Assembly: GCA_002338655.1 (NCBI GenBank)
Contig: DDIU01000043.1
Span: 49,311 to 107,731, forward strand
Source of the DNA: Flammeovirgaceae bacterium UBA1842
GTDB taxonomy: Bacteria > Bacteroidota > Bacteroidia > Cytophagales > Cyclobacteriaceae
Direction: 5' to 3'
Length of the DNA stretch: 58,421 nucleotides
Shown: in pieces, positions 45,673 through 54,459 of the stretch
Numbering within the stretch: position 1 is the first letter of the stretch
How the letters are laid out: every line of letters begins with the position of its first letter
Program-made: the position numbers and the translations under genes
The notes under the pieces: generated by a model
What the model was told of the DNA's origin: nothing
Seen by the model: the letters and a program-made list of their open reading frames with translations, nothing else
The model's database searches: none

Positions 45673-48156
45673 TTAATTATTCTCCCAGTCGAAGTAATCA
45701 TCTTCTTCCAGTTCTATTGTTTTCTTCTCTTTCTCGCCCTTATTTTTAAAAGCTGCTTTTAGTTCTTCTACCTCCTTTTTAAGATCTGCTACTATTTTCT
45801 TTTTTACTTCTGTCTTGTCATAGCTTACTTTATAATCTGAGGTCGTCCCAGTTATTTTTAGATATAAAAGTGACTGACCTCCCACTTCTTCAATAGCCCC
45901 GAAAGCCTCATCCTTATCTATTTTTTTGCGGCTTCTTAAAGGGGTCACTATTTTGTAATCAATACGTTGGTCAAAAGTGTGGGTACCGCTGATTTTTAAC
46001 CAGGTAATATTTGACTTTACTTCCATTTGTGGGAGGTAGATGGTTTTGTCTTTTATGAAAATGTCAGTTGCTAAATCTGAGAATTTTAGGTGGTCAAGGG
46101 CATCTTCATCAACATACTTTGATAGCTTCTTCAAAGGCTCGAAATTATTGAGTTCACCTCCTGATATTGTAGTGGTAATGGTAGATTCCAAACTTTGTTG
46201 ATCTAAGGTCAATTCTTTGTTAAAAATCATAGAGGCCGAAACATCTGCCATAACCTTTCCTTTCAAGTGTTTATCTTCAATAAAATCCTGATTGAAGTTT
46301 TCGAAAACATAAAAAGCACTATCAATATTTACATTAGTAATTTTAAATCTCGTATTTACTTTTATGTCATTGCTATATTGCGCGTCAGTAATACCAGAAA
46401 GCTCCACTTGCCCTCCCAAACCTTTAAATGCGATCTTATCAGTAGTGGCCACCTGATCTTTGATCAATAAGTTGCCTGTTAATTGTGTGGGATGAAACCT
46501 TCTAAAAGTTAGCCTGTTTACTTTGCAATTGAATTTCAATCGTAATCGAGGGGAGAGATCAAATTCGTAGGCCGAACTACCGTCATTTTGAGTTGTAGTC
46601 AATAATTCATCCATATCGATATAATTCGATTCCAGATTAGCCTCAATGCCAATGGGTTCATTTTCCAAAAGCAAAAACGCCAATATATTTTTAAAATAGC
46701 CATTGAGTTTGAAATCACTATTGCCGAAAGTTCCTTCAACATCATTTAAGGCTACATCATTGTTATTGAACAAAAGCAATCCATTTAGATTTCCCAAAGG
46801 AAGCTTGACGGTTTCGAATGATAAACTAACCGCATCTAAATTCATCTGCCCCGAGGTTTTAATATCACTGGCTAAGGATTTCGATTTTAAATTGTTGATC
46901 TTCCCATCAAAGGAAACATCTATATCCAAGGTGCCGGTAGCTTCGGTAAGTCCTTTCGGACGATAGAATTTAAGAAGCGATTGCATATCTATCTTTCCCA
47001 AGAAAGCAAATTTCAAAACAGGGTCTTTAAAATTATTGATGGTTAGGTCGGAGGTAAACTCCTCCCCTTCCAATTCACCCCGCATGTTTTTAAGCTCCAA
47101 TTCAAATTTCTCACTGCTATTAAGGTCATCACTTTGAAAATATCCCTCCAGATTGGCTTTTTTAACAGTCATCCCAGAGTTTGGATGAATAAGGTCTGCT
47201 TCTACCAAACCAAAACGAATTTCAAGTGATGGGCCTATTTTTTGCCCTAGTTCACCCTTTAATGCAAGATCAAAATAGACCTCCCCTTTGCTTTCATAAT
47301 TATTGATAATGGTCGATGCCTTCTCCGGCAGCAATGCACTTATGGTGCTTATATTGGTTTGCTTGCCTTCCAAGTATAATTCAATATCCTGTGAGTCTTT
47401 AAATTGATACTCACCATAGGTTAAAAATTCTGAGGAAGACAAGAATAACTTAGAGGGGGCTATCCGTATTAGTTTATTGTTATCGTCATAGTTCAACAAG
47501 GCATTGGTTTCTACCAGCTTATTTTTCACATAAGACTGGCCATGAACTGAAATGAGTGCTATATCATACTTACCTTTTGCTTCGATGTCATAAATATTAT
47601 TGATCGATCCTAGCTTGGCATCGGTATAAGATGTTTGGATGTCAATCTCAATAGGGGTTTTCTCGTTGATATATATGAAATGCACTTTTTCTAAAGTGAT
47701 CCTTGATAATTTGAAAGCCAGTTTACCTTGTGAAGACCCATCCAGTTTTTTTATTATATCATAATTAATGTTGCCCTCAGGGTCAATTTTCATATGCCAA
47801 AAGGCATTGACTAAATGAATTTCTTCAATGGTATAATTCTTATCTAGAAAATTAAATGGGTTTAATGTAAAGGTTAGCTTATCGGCAACCATCAAAGGTT
47901 GTTTGTCATTTTTTTGACTCCCTTCTATTTTAAGGTTTTCAAAGCGGAAGGAAATGTCTGGAAAATTTTCGATAGGCGAAACAGAAATTTTGCCAACGCT
48001 TACTGGGGTATTTAGGTATTTATTAGCTTCCGTAACGAATCGTTGAATTAGTTCATCCTGATAATAATAAATCAGCGAGGATCCGATCACAATAAAACCA
48101 CACATAAATAGGAGTGTGTATAAAAATGTCTTCTTTAAGATTCTGCGAATACCCAA
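45673..48156 (-). CDS. AsmA-like inner-membrane protein
   Basis: An 827-aa protein with one N-terminal membrane helix (about 13-32) and a long beta-rich periplasmic part, the pattern of the AsmA/YhdP family. Features are the start PVSVGKISVSPIENFPDISFRFENLKIEG, repeated beta segments and the AsmA-type C-terminal region (GQSLLYLKITGTTSDYKVSYDK), ending in a charged coil. The family forms bridge-like lipid conduits or affects outer-membrane assembly. It is monocistronic and divergent from the tRNA-Val gene. The role in this organism is inferred from the family only. Confidence 0.85.
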   Translation of the reverse strand: MGIRRILKKTFLYTLLFMCGFIVIGSSLIYYYQDELIQRFVTEANKYLNTPVSVGKISVSPIENFPDISFRFENLKIEGSQKNDKQPLMVADKLTFTLNPFNFLDKNYTIEEIHLVNAFWHMKIDPEGNINYDIIKKLDGSSQGKLAFKLSRITLEKVHFIYINEKTPIEIDIQTSYTDAKLGSINNIYDIEAKGKYDIALISVHGQSYVKNKLVETNALLNYDDNNKLIRIAPSKLFLSSSEFLTYGEYQFKDSQDIELYLEGKQTNISTISALLPEKASTIINNYESKGEVYFDLALKGELGQKIGPSLEIRFGLVEADLIHPNSGMTVKKANLEGYFQSDDLNSSEKFELELKNMRGELEGEEFTSDLTINNFKDPVLKFAFLGKIDMQSLLKFYRPKGLTEATGTLDIDVSFDGKINNLKSKSLASDIKTSGQMNLDAVSLSFETVKLPLGNLNGLLLFNNNDVALNDVEGTFGNSDFKLNGYFKNILAFLLLENEPIGIEANLESNYIDMDELLTTTQNDGSSAYEFDLSPRLRLKFNCKVNRLTFRRFHPTQLTGNLLIKDQVATTDKIAFKGLGGQVELSGITDAQYSNDIKVNTRFKITNVNIDSAFYVFENFNQDFIEDKHLKGKVMADVSASMIFNKELTLDQQSLESTITTTISGGELNNFEPLKKLSKYVDEDALDHLKFSDLATDIFIKDKTIYLPQMEVKSNITWLKISGTHTFDQRIDYKIVTPLRSRKKIDKDEAFGAIEEVGGQSLLYLKITGTTSDYKVSYDKTEVKKKIVADLKKEVEELKAAFKNKGEKEKKTIELEEDDYFDWENN

Positions 48157-48250
48157 GGTTTATAATGCTTTATTGTAAAGTACATCCAAATGCAACAAAC
48201 ATCAAACGAAATGAACTTTCAAAAATTTTAAATTCTTTTCAGTGATGAAA

Positions 48251-48281
48251 TTTGTATTAAAATAAAACTGTATTACATTTG
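48251..48281 (+). promoter_or_regulatory. Promoter of tRNA-Val(UAC)
   Basis: TTTG at 48251-48254 and TACATTTG at 48274-48281 are separated by 19 bp, an exact fit to the Bacteroidota promoter. The tRNA begins 38 bp later. Confidence 0.8.
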
Positions 48282-48319
48282 CATTCCATTTCGCAGACGA
48301 GCGGAATTTTTTTATGTCA

Positions 48320-48394
48320 GGGCGCTTAGCTCAGTTGGTTCAGAGCACCTCGTTTACACCGAGGGGGTCGGGGGTTCGAATCCCTCAGCGCCCA
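48320..48394 (+). tRNA. tRNA-Val (anticodon UAC)
   Basis: A full cloverleaf of 75 nt: acceptor GGGCGCT/AGCGCCC, anticodon stem CCTCG/CGAGG around loop TTTACAC with anticodon TAC, and T-arm GGGGGTTCGAATCCC. CCA is not encoded in the DNA. The 3' part of the gene from the T-arm onward is repeated three more times downstream in a tandem array. Confidence 0.97.
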
Positions 48395-48943
48395 CAACTA
48401 AAGGCTGTTATTTTATAATGACAGCCTTTTTTTATTTCTAAGGCAATAGAATTAAAAAGCTGAGGGATGAGAACCCAAGGTTCGAAATCAAGGAACGTTA
48501 GTGACGCAGATTCACGAGAGGTAGTGCGGCAGGGTAGTGGGTATGAGTAATCCCTCAGCGCCCACAACTAAAGGCTGTTATTTATAATGACAGCCTTTTT
48601 TTATTTCTAAGGCAGTAGATTTAAAAAGCTGAGGGATGAGAACCCAAGGTTCGAAATCAAGGAACGTTAGTGACGCAGATTCACGAGGGGTAGTGCGGCA
48701 GGGCAGTGGGTATGAGTAATCCCTCAGCGCCCACAACTAAAGGCTGTTATTTTATAATGACAGCCTTTTTTATTTCTAAGTCAGGTAGAATTAAAAAGCT
48801 GAGGGATGAGAACCCAAGGTTCGAAATCAAGGAACGTTAGTGACGCAGATTCACGAGAGGTAGTGCGGCAGGGTAGTGGGTATGAGTAATCCCTCAGCGC
48901 CCACAACTAAAGGCTGTTATTTTATAATGACAGCCTTTTTTAT
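48379..48943 (+). repeat. Tandem array of 170-bp units derived from the tRNA-Val 3' end
   Basis: Three near-identical units begin at 48379 (inside the tRNA), 48549 and 48718; a partial fourth starts at 48888. Each begins AATCCCTCAGCGCCCACAAC, the tRNA 3' end plus flank, then carries the tRNA terminator hairpin (AAGGCTGT...ACAGCCTT and T run), then GCTGAGGGAT, an inverted copy of the same tRNA segment, and a core of about 80 bp. Units differ at only a few positions. The homology break in the T-arm is where tyrosine integrases usually target tRNA genes. Confidence 0.9.
48467..48550 (+). other. Micro-ORF in repeat unit 1 (also 48636-48719 and 48806-48889)
   Basis: Each unit's core holds an open frame of 27 codons that starts ATG directly after GAGGG and stops at the TAA overlapping the tRNA copy. 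It begins MRTQGSKSRNVSDADS. The frame is intact in all three units; unit 2 has one missense and one silent change. Coding is unproven, and short open frames arise by chance. Confidence 0.25.
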
Positions 48944-49140
48944 CGTCCCGTTACTGCGAGGTACGAAGCAGTCTTTGTGTTACTCTGCGATTCTCTGCGG
49001 ACTCCGTGGTTAAGGATTCCACCAAGCAGCCTTTGTGCCCCTTTGTGTCTTATTTATACTCCTATGGTTAAACCCAATGATGAATTCAATAATAAATCTC
49101 TGTGTCTTCTCTGTGCCCTCAGCGGTTGAAACATTTAGAA
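48944..49140. repeat. Interspersed low-information intergenic repeat
   Basis: No gene is seen. Phrases such as TTTGTGTTACTCTGCG, TCTCTGCGGACTCCGTGG, CCTTTGTGCCCCTTTGTGTC and CTGTGTCTTCTCTGTGCCC recur in varied form, as in the degenerate CTCTGTG/TTTGTG interspersed repeats known from Bacteroidota intergenic DNA. Confidence 0.4.
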
Positions 49141-49201
49141 GCTTCAGTATAAATTCCATTTCAATTATCTAGAAAAATAGCTAATCTTGTATTTTAAAAA
49201 T

Positions 49202-49276
49202 GGGGCATTAGCTCAGTTGGTTTAGAGCGCTACCTTGACAGGGTAGAGGCCACTGGTTCGAATCCAGTATGCCTCA
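49202..49276 (+). tRNA. tRNA-Val (anticodon GAC)
   Basis: A 75-nt cloverleaf: acceptor GGGGCAT/ATGCCTC (one G-U pair), anticodon stem CTACC/GGTAG around TTGACAG with anticodon GAC, T-arm CTGGTTCGAATCCAG. CCA is not encoded. A weak -7 element TAATCTTG lies just upstream (49182-49189). No repeated 3' end follows this tRNA, unlike its neighbour. Confidence 0.96.
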
Positions 49277-49324
49277 CTAATTAGAAAATGCAGCAAATCA
49301 GGTTGCTTCCGAGGTGTTGGATTA

Positions 49325-49921
49325 TTATATCATTACAACTTCATAGCCAATCCCCTCTTCAAATTCTTTTGTATTGACCTCCTTATAATATACATTATTC
49401 AATACATAGTACTCGGTACCATCTTTTTCAATTATTTGATATCCTTCAGGCAATGCATCAACAACTGCACCGACCGGTGGATCAATAACTTCAAACTCCC
49501 CTTCGTTAATAGGTTGATAGAATGTGCCATAGTAATAATAGTATTTCCTATTTGAAACCACAATAGCTTTACGTGCTGGTGGCAACATTCTCACTCGAAC
49601 ACCACGCTTCGGACGAACCACTATAAAGCCATCAGCACTATTCCAATAATAAAGACCATTGGAATAATAATATCCTGAAGTTAACACCACCGCACCTTTT
49701 GGTACTACTTTAACAGCGGCACCATATTTAGGGAGTCCTCTATAGACCACATGGGCTCGTTTTCTCAAGGGCCTTTTCACAGCTCTTCTTTTCACCACTA
49801 CTTTCCCTTTTCGATGTACAACTGCAGAACGACCTTGTGCCACAACTTCATTCGTTAACACTGGCATGGTTCCACCAATAAAAAAGATCAATCCGATAAT
49901 TAATAAATTTTTCATATTCAC
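49325..49921 (-). CDS. Exported DUF6515 family protein
   Basis: A 198-aa exported protein (signal peptide about 1-28; the second ATG two codons on is an equal start). A very basic stretch (HRKGKVVVKRRAVKRPLRKRAH) is followed by Tyr-rich beta repeats: YYYSNGLYYWNSADGFIVV, KYYYYYGTFYQPI and EYYVLNNVYYKEV, each preceded by a VVP/LPxG-type turn. This is the DUF6515 pattern. Function unknown; probably envelope associated. Confidence 0.8.
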   Translation of the reverse strand: MNMKNLLIIGLIFFIGGTMPVLTNEVVAQGRSAVVHRKGKVVVKRRAVKRPLRKRAHVVYRGLPKYGAAVKVVPKGAVVLTSGYYYSNGLYYWNSADGFIVVRPKRGVRVRMLPPARKAIVVSNRKYYYYYGTFYQPINEGEFEVIDPPVGAVVDALPEGYQIIEKDGTEYYVLNNVYYKEVNTKEFEEGIGYEVVMI

Positions 49922-49995
49922 TTTATTTTGTAATTCAATTATTTAATCCTGAAATTTTTACCTTAGACCAATTAATTTTCTTAAAGTTTAATTCG

Positions 49996-50895
49996 ATGAG
50001 ATTATTTTTACTGACTATACTTTTTTTGGCCATGGTAAATGACACTTACAGTCAACAGATAGACATTCAAGGTCATAGGGGTGCTAGGGGAATGATGCCC
50101 GAAAACTCTATTCCCGCCTTTATCTATGCTATGGATCAGGGCGTTACCACGCTTGAAATGGACGTGGTGATCACCAAAGACCATAAGGTAGTTGTTTCAC
50201 ATGACCCTTATCTGATGCATGATATATGCTATAATGCCAAAGGGGAAGAGATCACCAAAAAGGAAGAAAAGGAGTACAACATTTATCAGATGACCTATGA
50301 CGAAGTCACGAAATGTGATTGTGGGTCGAAGGGTAACCCTCGTTTTAAGGAACAAATGAAAATTAAGACTTCAAAACCACTTTTAAGTGATGTTATCAAA
50401 GCGGCTGAAAAACATGCTAAAGGAGTCACCCTATTTGAAGTCGGTTATAATATTGAAATTAAAAGCCTTCCTGAAGATGATAATATATTTCAACCTACAG
50501 TTGATGTATTTTCAGATTTAGTATACAATCTTATTGATCAATATTTACCATGGGAACGGGTCACCATTCAGTCTTTTGATTTTAGAGTGCTCAGATATTG
50601 GCATGAAAAATATCCTGATGTTAAGCTCGCTGTACTTATAGAAAACCCCAAGTCAATTAAAACAAATCTAAAAGAGCTGGGTTTTACCCCTGCCATCTAC
50701 AGTTCTTACCATAAACTACTTAATGCAGGTAAAGTGGCCGAATTGCGTCAGTTAGGGATAAAAGTGATCCCATGGACAGTTAATGAACTTTCTGATATGA
50801 AAAAACTAATATCATGGAAGGTAGATGGGCTCATTACTGATTACCCCAACAGGGCTAGGGAACTAGGCCTTATCTCTGCCAAACCAGATAAGTAA
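49996..50895 (+). CDS. Exported glycerophosphodiester phosphodiesterase
   Basis: A 299-aa GDPD-family enzyme with a signal peptide ending TYSQ. Active-site residues are His27-Arg28 in QGHRGARG, Glu54 and Asp56 in LEMDV and His69 in VSHDP; the TIM barrel closes with IPWTVNELSDM and DGLITDYPNRA. It should hydrolyse glycerophosphodiesters from phospholipid breakdown to glycerol 3-phosphate and an alcohol in the periplasm, for phosphate and carbon recovery. Separate transcription from the PfkB gene downstream is likely (100-bp gap). Confidence 0.95.
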   Translation: MRLFLLTILFLAMVNDTYSQQIDIQGHRGARGMMPENSIPAFIYAMDQGVTTLEMDVVITKDHKVVVSHDPYLMHDICYNAKGEEITKKEEKEYNIYQMTYDEVTKCDCGSKGNPRFKEQMKIKTSKPLLSDVIKAAEKHAKGVTLFEVGYNIEIKSLPEDDNIFQPTVDVFSDLVYNLIDQYLPWERVTIQSFDFRVLRYWHEKYPDVKLAVLIENPKSIKTNLKELGFTPAIYSSYHKLLNAGKVAELRQLGIKVIPWTVNELSDMKKLISWKVDGLITDYPNRARELGLISAKPDK

Positions 50896-50995
50896 TACAT
50901 TTTTTATAACTGGACTTCGAGTGTTACCTTTGCGCCACTTTGTGCGAATTACAAGGGTAAAAGAAGTCATTTTAATCAATTATTAAAAAACACAC

Positions 50996-51991
50996 ATGAA
51001 GAAATATAATGTTTATGGTATTGGTAATGCCTTAGTTGATATAGTTACTGAAGTAGGAGATGACTTCTTAAAAAAACATAATGTAGAAAAAGGGTTAATG
51101 ACCCTAGTGGAGGAGGATAGACAGAAACAATTGATCAATGATATCAACTTAGAAACAAGCAATAAACAATGTGGCGGATCGGCAGCCAATAGCATGATTG
51201 CAGTTAGTCAGTTTGGAGGTAGCAGTTATTATTCTTGTAAGGTAGCCAAAGATGATATGGGCCATTTTTATTTGAATGACCTCAAAAAAAATGGTGTGGA
51301 TACTTTTCTAACGAAAGAATCTGCCCCCCAAGGCATTACTGGCCAATGCCTAGTGATGACCACACCCGATGCCAACCGGACAATGAATACTTTTCTTGGA
51401 ATTACAGCCACTTTCTCAAAATCTGAGGTTAACGAAGCTGCATTAAAAGATGCCGAATATTTGTATATGGAGGGCTATTTAGTTCCATCCCCTGATGGCC
51501 AAGAAGCAATGAAATATGCCAAGAAATTGGCGGAAGAAAATGGTGTAAAAGTGGCCATGACTTTCTCAGATCCTAGTATGGTGAAGTATTTTAAGCCTCA
51601 AATGGAAGAGATAGTAGGGGCAAGTGTGGATTTATTGTTTTGTAACGAAGAGGAAGCGATGCTTTTTACAGATACTAAAACGGTTGATGAGGCAAGGATG
51701 GAGCTAAAAAAAGCGGCCAAAAAATTTGTTATCACACAAGGAGCTAATGGCGCATTGGTTTATGATGGGGATACTTTCATTGATATCGAACCTTATGCCG
51801 TAAACGCGATAGACACAAACGGAGCGGGTGACCTATTTGCGGGAGCTTTCTTATACGCCATTACCAACGGCCGTTCCTATGCTGACGCAGGTAAACTTGC
51901 TAGTTTAGCTTCATCAAAAGTAGTTACTAAGTTTGGACCACGTTTAGAGTGGCATGAAGCCAAAGAGGTGTTGAAAAGCCTTACAGCATAA
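50996..51991 (+). CDS. PfkB-family carbohydrate/adenosine kinase
   Basis: A 331-aa ribokinase-fold kinase. The PfkB N-terminal block GGSAANSMIAVSQFGG and the C-terminal block DTNGAGDLFAGAFLYA with catalytic Asp279 are present. In Bacteroidota this conserved protein is often labelled adenosine kinase; ribose or nucleoside phosphorylation are the likely options. Cytoplasmic. A long repeat region follows. Confidence 0.9.
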   Translation: MKKYNVYGIGNALVDIVTEVGDDFLKKHNVEKGLMTLVEEDRQKQLINDINLETSNKQCGGSAANSMIAVSQFGGSSYYSCKVAKDDMGHFYLNDLKKNGVDTFLTKESAPQGITGQCLVMTTPDANRTMNTFLGITATFSKSEVNEAALKDAEYLYMEGYLVPSPDGQEAMKYAKKLAEENGVKVAMTFSDPSMVKYFKPQMEEIVGASVDLLFCNEEEAMLFTDTKTVDEARMELKKAAKKFVITQGANGALVYDGDTFIDIEPYAVNAIDTNGAGDLFAGAFLYAITNGRSYADAGKLASLASSKVVTKFGPRLEWHEAKEVLKSLTA

Positions 51992-52083
51992 TATTTCATA
52001 GCTATATTCTTACCCCTTGCGCCAAGACAGGCAGGTCGAAAATTTAGCGGGCAAGCGTAGGTTGCGGGCAGTAGTGTTAAATA

Positions 52084-52127
52084 TTCTTGACTTTTTTGCC
52101 ACTTTTTTTGTCAAGAAAAAAAAGTGG
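52084..52127. terminator. Interleaved hairpin, copy 1 (copies at 52368-52410 and 52647-52690)
   Basis: TTCTTGAC (52084-52091) pairs with GTCAAGAA (52110-52117), while CCACTTTTTTT (52099-52109) pairs with AAAAAAAGTGG (52117-52127), an A-B-A'-B' order. Copy 3 lies directly after the M61 stop and may terminate that gene. Confidence 0.65.
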
Positions 52128-52145
52128 AATAACCAATTAATAACC

Positions 52146-52215
52146 TTAATCGAACTTCACATTCAACCATTTTTCAAAAGAATCCCTCTGCATCTGCGAA
52201 GGGTTTTCTTTTTGA
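52146..52215 (-). pseudogene. Duplicated 3' end of the M61 peptidase gene, copy 1
   Basis: Translated on the minus strand this gives the same C-terminal peptide as the intact M61 gene (ENPSQMQRDSFEKWLNVKFD against ENPSQVQRDSFEKWLNVKFD). The rest of the gene is absent. A more decayed second copy lies near 52430-52495. Confidence 0.75.
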
Positions 52216-52707
52216 GCATTAGTCAGATTTTTTGAACGGGACTTTTCTTGACCTACTTTAAATTCAAAATACCACTTTAATTGATGTCGAATTTTGTATT
52301 TACGTTTAGGCGGGCAGGTTGAAAATTTAGCGGGCAAGCGCAGGAATGCGGGTGGGAGCATTAAATTTTCTTGACTTTTTTGCCACTTTTTTTGTCAAGA
52401 AAAAAAGTGGAACAAAATAAAGCCTTTATCAAATTTCATATTCAACCATTTTTCAAAAGAATTTCTCTGCATCAGAGAAGGATTTTCTTTTTGAGCATTA
52501 GTCTGATTTTTTGAACAGGACTTCTCTTGACCTACTTTAAAATTCAAAATACCATTTTAATTGATGTCGAATTCGTATTTACGTTTAGGCGGCCAGGTCG
52601 AAAATTTAGCTGGCAAGCGCAGGGTTGCGGGTGGGAGCATTAAATTTTCTTGACTTTTTTGCCACTTTTTTTGTCAAGAAAAAAAGTGGAATAACCAATT
52701 AATAACC

Positions 52708-54420
52708 TTAATCGAATTTCACATTCAACCATTTTTCAAAAGAATCCCTCTGCACCTGCGAAGGGTTTTCCATTTGTACAATAGCATGCTTTTGTAAATA
52801 AGACCTCCCTGCTGTTTCTATTTCTAGATGTTTGATTTTATAGTTCCGATCTATTTCAAACCTAAGATTTCCAACTTTAAGATTTTTAAGGGATTCTTCT
52901 GTAATTGACTCACCATTAATTTTCAGTATCTTATCCCTTACTGATAAATAGTCCTCTCCTATTGACCCGGGTGCTATCATTACCACTGTACAATCCGAGG
53001 CATCAATCACCACCTTAATTCCAAGCTCCCGTTCTAAGAGACTTTCTGAAGGAGAAATTTTTAACTCGCAACCTACATAACCTAATAATTCATTTACCAG
53101 ACTTTCCTTTGCTTTGGTACCATCTACATAATCTCTGAAATAAGTTTTGAGATCACCGTCAAATACCTGTTCGCATACTTTCAAAATATCCCCCTTGGTA
53201 TAGCCAATATCCTGTTGGCCATAATCCTTCCAAAGTACCCGCATTACATCATCCAATGACCGCTCATTTCTACTTTGCTGTCTTATCATCAAATCTAGTG
53301 TAAATGCAATCATAGCCCCTTCGGCATAGATAGAACTCTTTTTATGTGGGGCACTGGGCTGATAACCATCCACCCATAAATCAATGGAAGAATCCACAAC
53401 AGAATTATTTAGTCTGCCAAAATTTAAAAAATGTCGTTGGAAGAGTTTGTTCAGTTCATTGAAATACCACGGTTTGTCATAAACGCCACTTTGTACAAGA
53501 AAGAGATCACCATAATAGGTGGTAAAACCTTCAGCGACAAAGCCAGTGTCAAATATAGGAGGCTTACCAAAATCATAGGGCAACATTTCTTTAGGTCTAA
53601 TCTTGAGAATATTCCAAGCATGGAATAGTTCATGTGAACTCACTCCTAATAATTCAGAATAAAGAGCGGCCGTAGTTAGCTCAGCTCCTGGCCCTATGGC
53701 TATTACTGTAGAGTTTCCATGTTCAACTCCATGGTAAAACTTATAAGGCGTAATTTGAATAAGGAAATGATAGTCTTTAGTGGGCAGCTCACCCATTACC
53801 CTGATTTGATATTCAGAAAACTTCTTAAAATCCTTGATCAAGGTCTCACTATCAAGTTGATGATCACCTTGTATCCAGATGTTGAAATCATACTGATCAA
53901 CTTTATAAGTAAGATGTTGTATTGAACCACTCGCAATCAACGGGCTATCCGCTAATAGATGGTAGTTGTCCGCCTCCAAGCCATTTACCGTTTTTTTAAG
54001 CCCACATGCTATAGTGTATTGTTTGGGGAAGTCAAGTGTTATTTCACATGGTTCATCAAGCCTTTCATCATTATAAAGCATGCAGTTCACAAAATTGATA
54101 TAAACCTGATTTTCACCATACCATGAATTACCTGCGTCCATTTGATGAGCGTAGTAATTGTACTCAATTTTAATACTCGATGTGTGTTCCGTGGTAATTC
54201 GCCAACAACTGGAATTAATTTTTTCATATTTCAATGGTTTTCCATTCTTCTCCAAGGCATTAAAACTTTGAATGTTCTTGGCGTAATTGGCTGCTTCATA
54301 TCTTCCTGGCCGCCAAATAGGGAGCTTTAAATCGATATAAGGGTCATTTATATTATCTATCTCCAATGATATTTTTATAAAGTGTTTCAATGGAGAATCT
54401 AAAGACATAAGATATTTCAT
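52708..54420 (-). CDS. M61 family metallopeptidase with PDZ domain
   Basis: A glycyl-aminopeptidase-type M61 enzyme, 570 aa from the ATG at 54420 (MKYLMSLDSPLKHF); 45 earlier bases are open but the later start fits the family. Zinc ligands are His263 and His267 in SHELFHAWN and Glu297 in VAEGFTTYYG; the N-terminal beta domain has LPIWRPGRYEAANYA. A C-terminal PDZ domain covers about 460-540. No signal peptide is seen, so cytoplasmic unless exported by another route. Its last codons are duplicated in the repeats beyond its 3' end. Divergent from rpmH. Confidence 0.93.
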   Translation of the reverse strand: MKYLMSLDSPLKHFIKISLEIDNINDPYIDLKLPIWRPGRYEAANYAKNIQSFNALEKNGKPLKYEKINSSCWRITTEHTSSIKIEYNYYAHQMDAGNSWYGENQVYINFVNCMLYNDERLDEPCEITLDFPKQYTIACGLKKTVNGLEADNYHLLADSPLIASGSIQHLTYKVDQYDFNIWIQGDHQLDSETLIKDFKKFSEYQIRVMGELPTKDYHFLIQITPYKFYHGVEHGNSTVIAIGPGAELTTAALYSELLGVSSHELFHAWNILKIRPKEMLPYDFGKPPIFDTGFVAEGFTTYYGDLFLVQSGVYDKPWYFNELNKLFQRHFLNFGRLNNSVVDSSIDLWVDGYQPSAPHKKSSIYAEGAMIAFTLDLMIRQQSRNERSLDDVMRVLWKDYGQQDIGYTKGDILKVCEQVFDGDLKTYFRDYVDGTKAKESLVNELLGYVGCELKISPSESLLERELGIKVVIDASDCTVVMIAPGSIGEDYLSVRDKILKINGESITEESLKNLKVGNLRFEIDRNYKIKHLEIETAGRSYLQKHAIVQMENPSQVQRDSFEKWLNVKFD

Positions 54421-54459
54421 AAATTGGCAGTTGTTAGTTAACAAAAATAAACACCGGAC

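Larger units (their letters stand above)
52028..52775. repeat. About 280-bp tandem repeats carrying copies of the M61 gene tail
   Basis: The 716 bp without a gene hold units starting near 52028, 52311 and 52590 (spacing 284 and 279 bp measured at the hairpins). Each unit has a G/C-rich block (GCGGGCAAGCGCAGG), the interleaved hairpin, and then, on the minus strand, a copy of the last about 20 codons of the downstream M61 gene (ENPSQ-QRDSFEKWLNVKFD). Units 1 and 2 then share an unrelated AT-rich 100 bp; unit 3 joins the real gene. Confidence 0.85.

Noticed and set aside
48385..48567. 60-codon open frame on the minus strand across tRNA array unit 1
   Set aside because: It runs antisense through the tRNA 3' end and terminator and has no promoter or ribosome site; it is most likely a by-product of the repeat sequence.
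48379..48943. Tandem array as a possible CRISPR
   Set aside because: The unit is about 170 bp and nearly identical throughout; there are no short repeats with unique spacers and no cas genes nearby.
52146..52361. 71-codon minus-strand open frame in the repeat region
   Set aside because: Its C-terminus is only the copied M61 tail and the N-terminal part is repeat sequence; treated as a gene fragment, not a gene.
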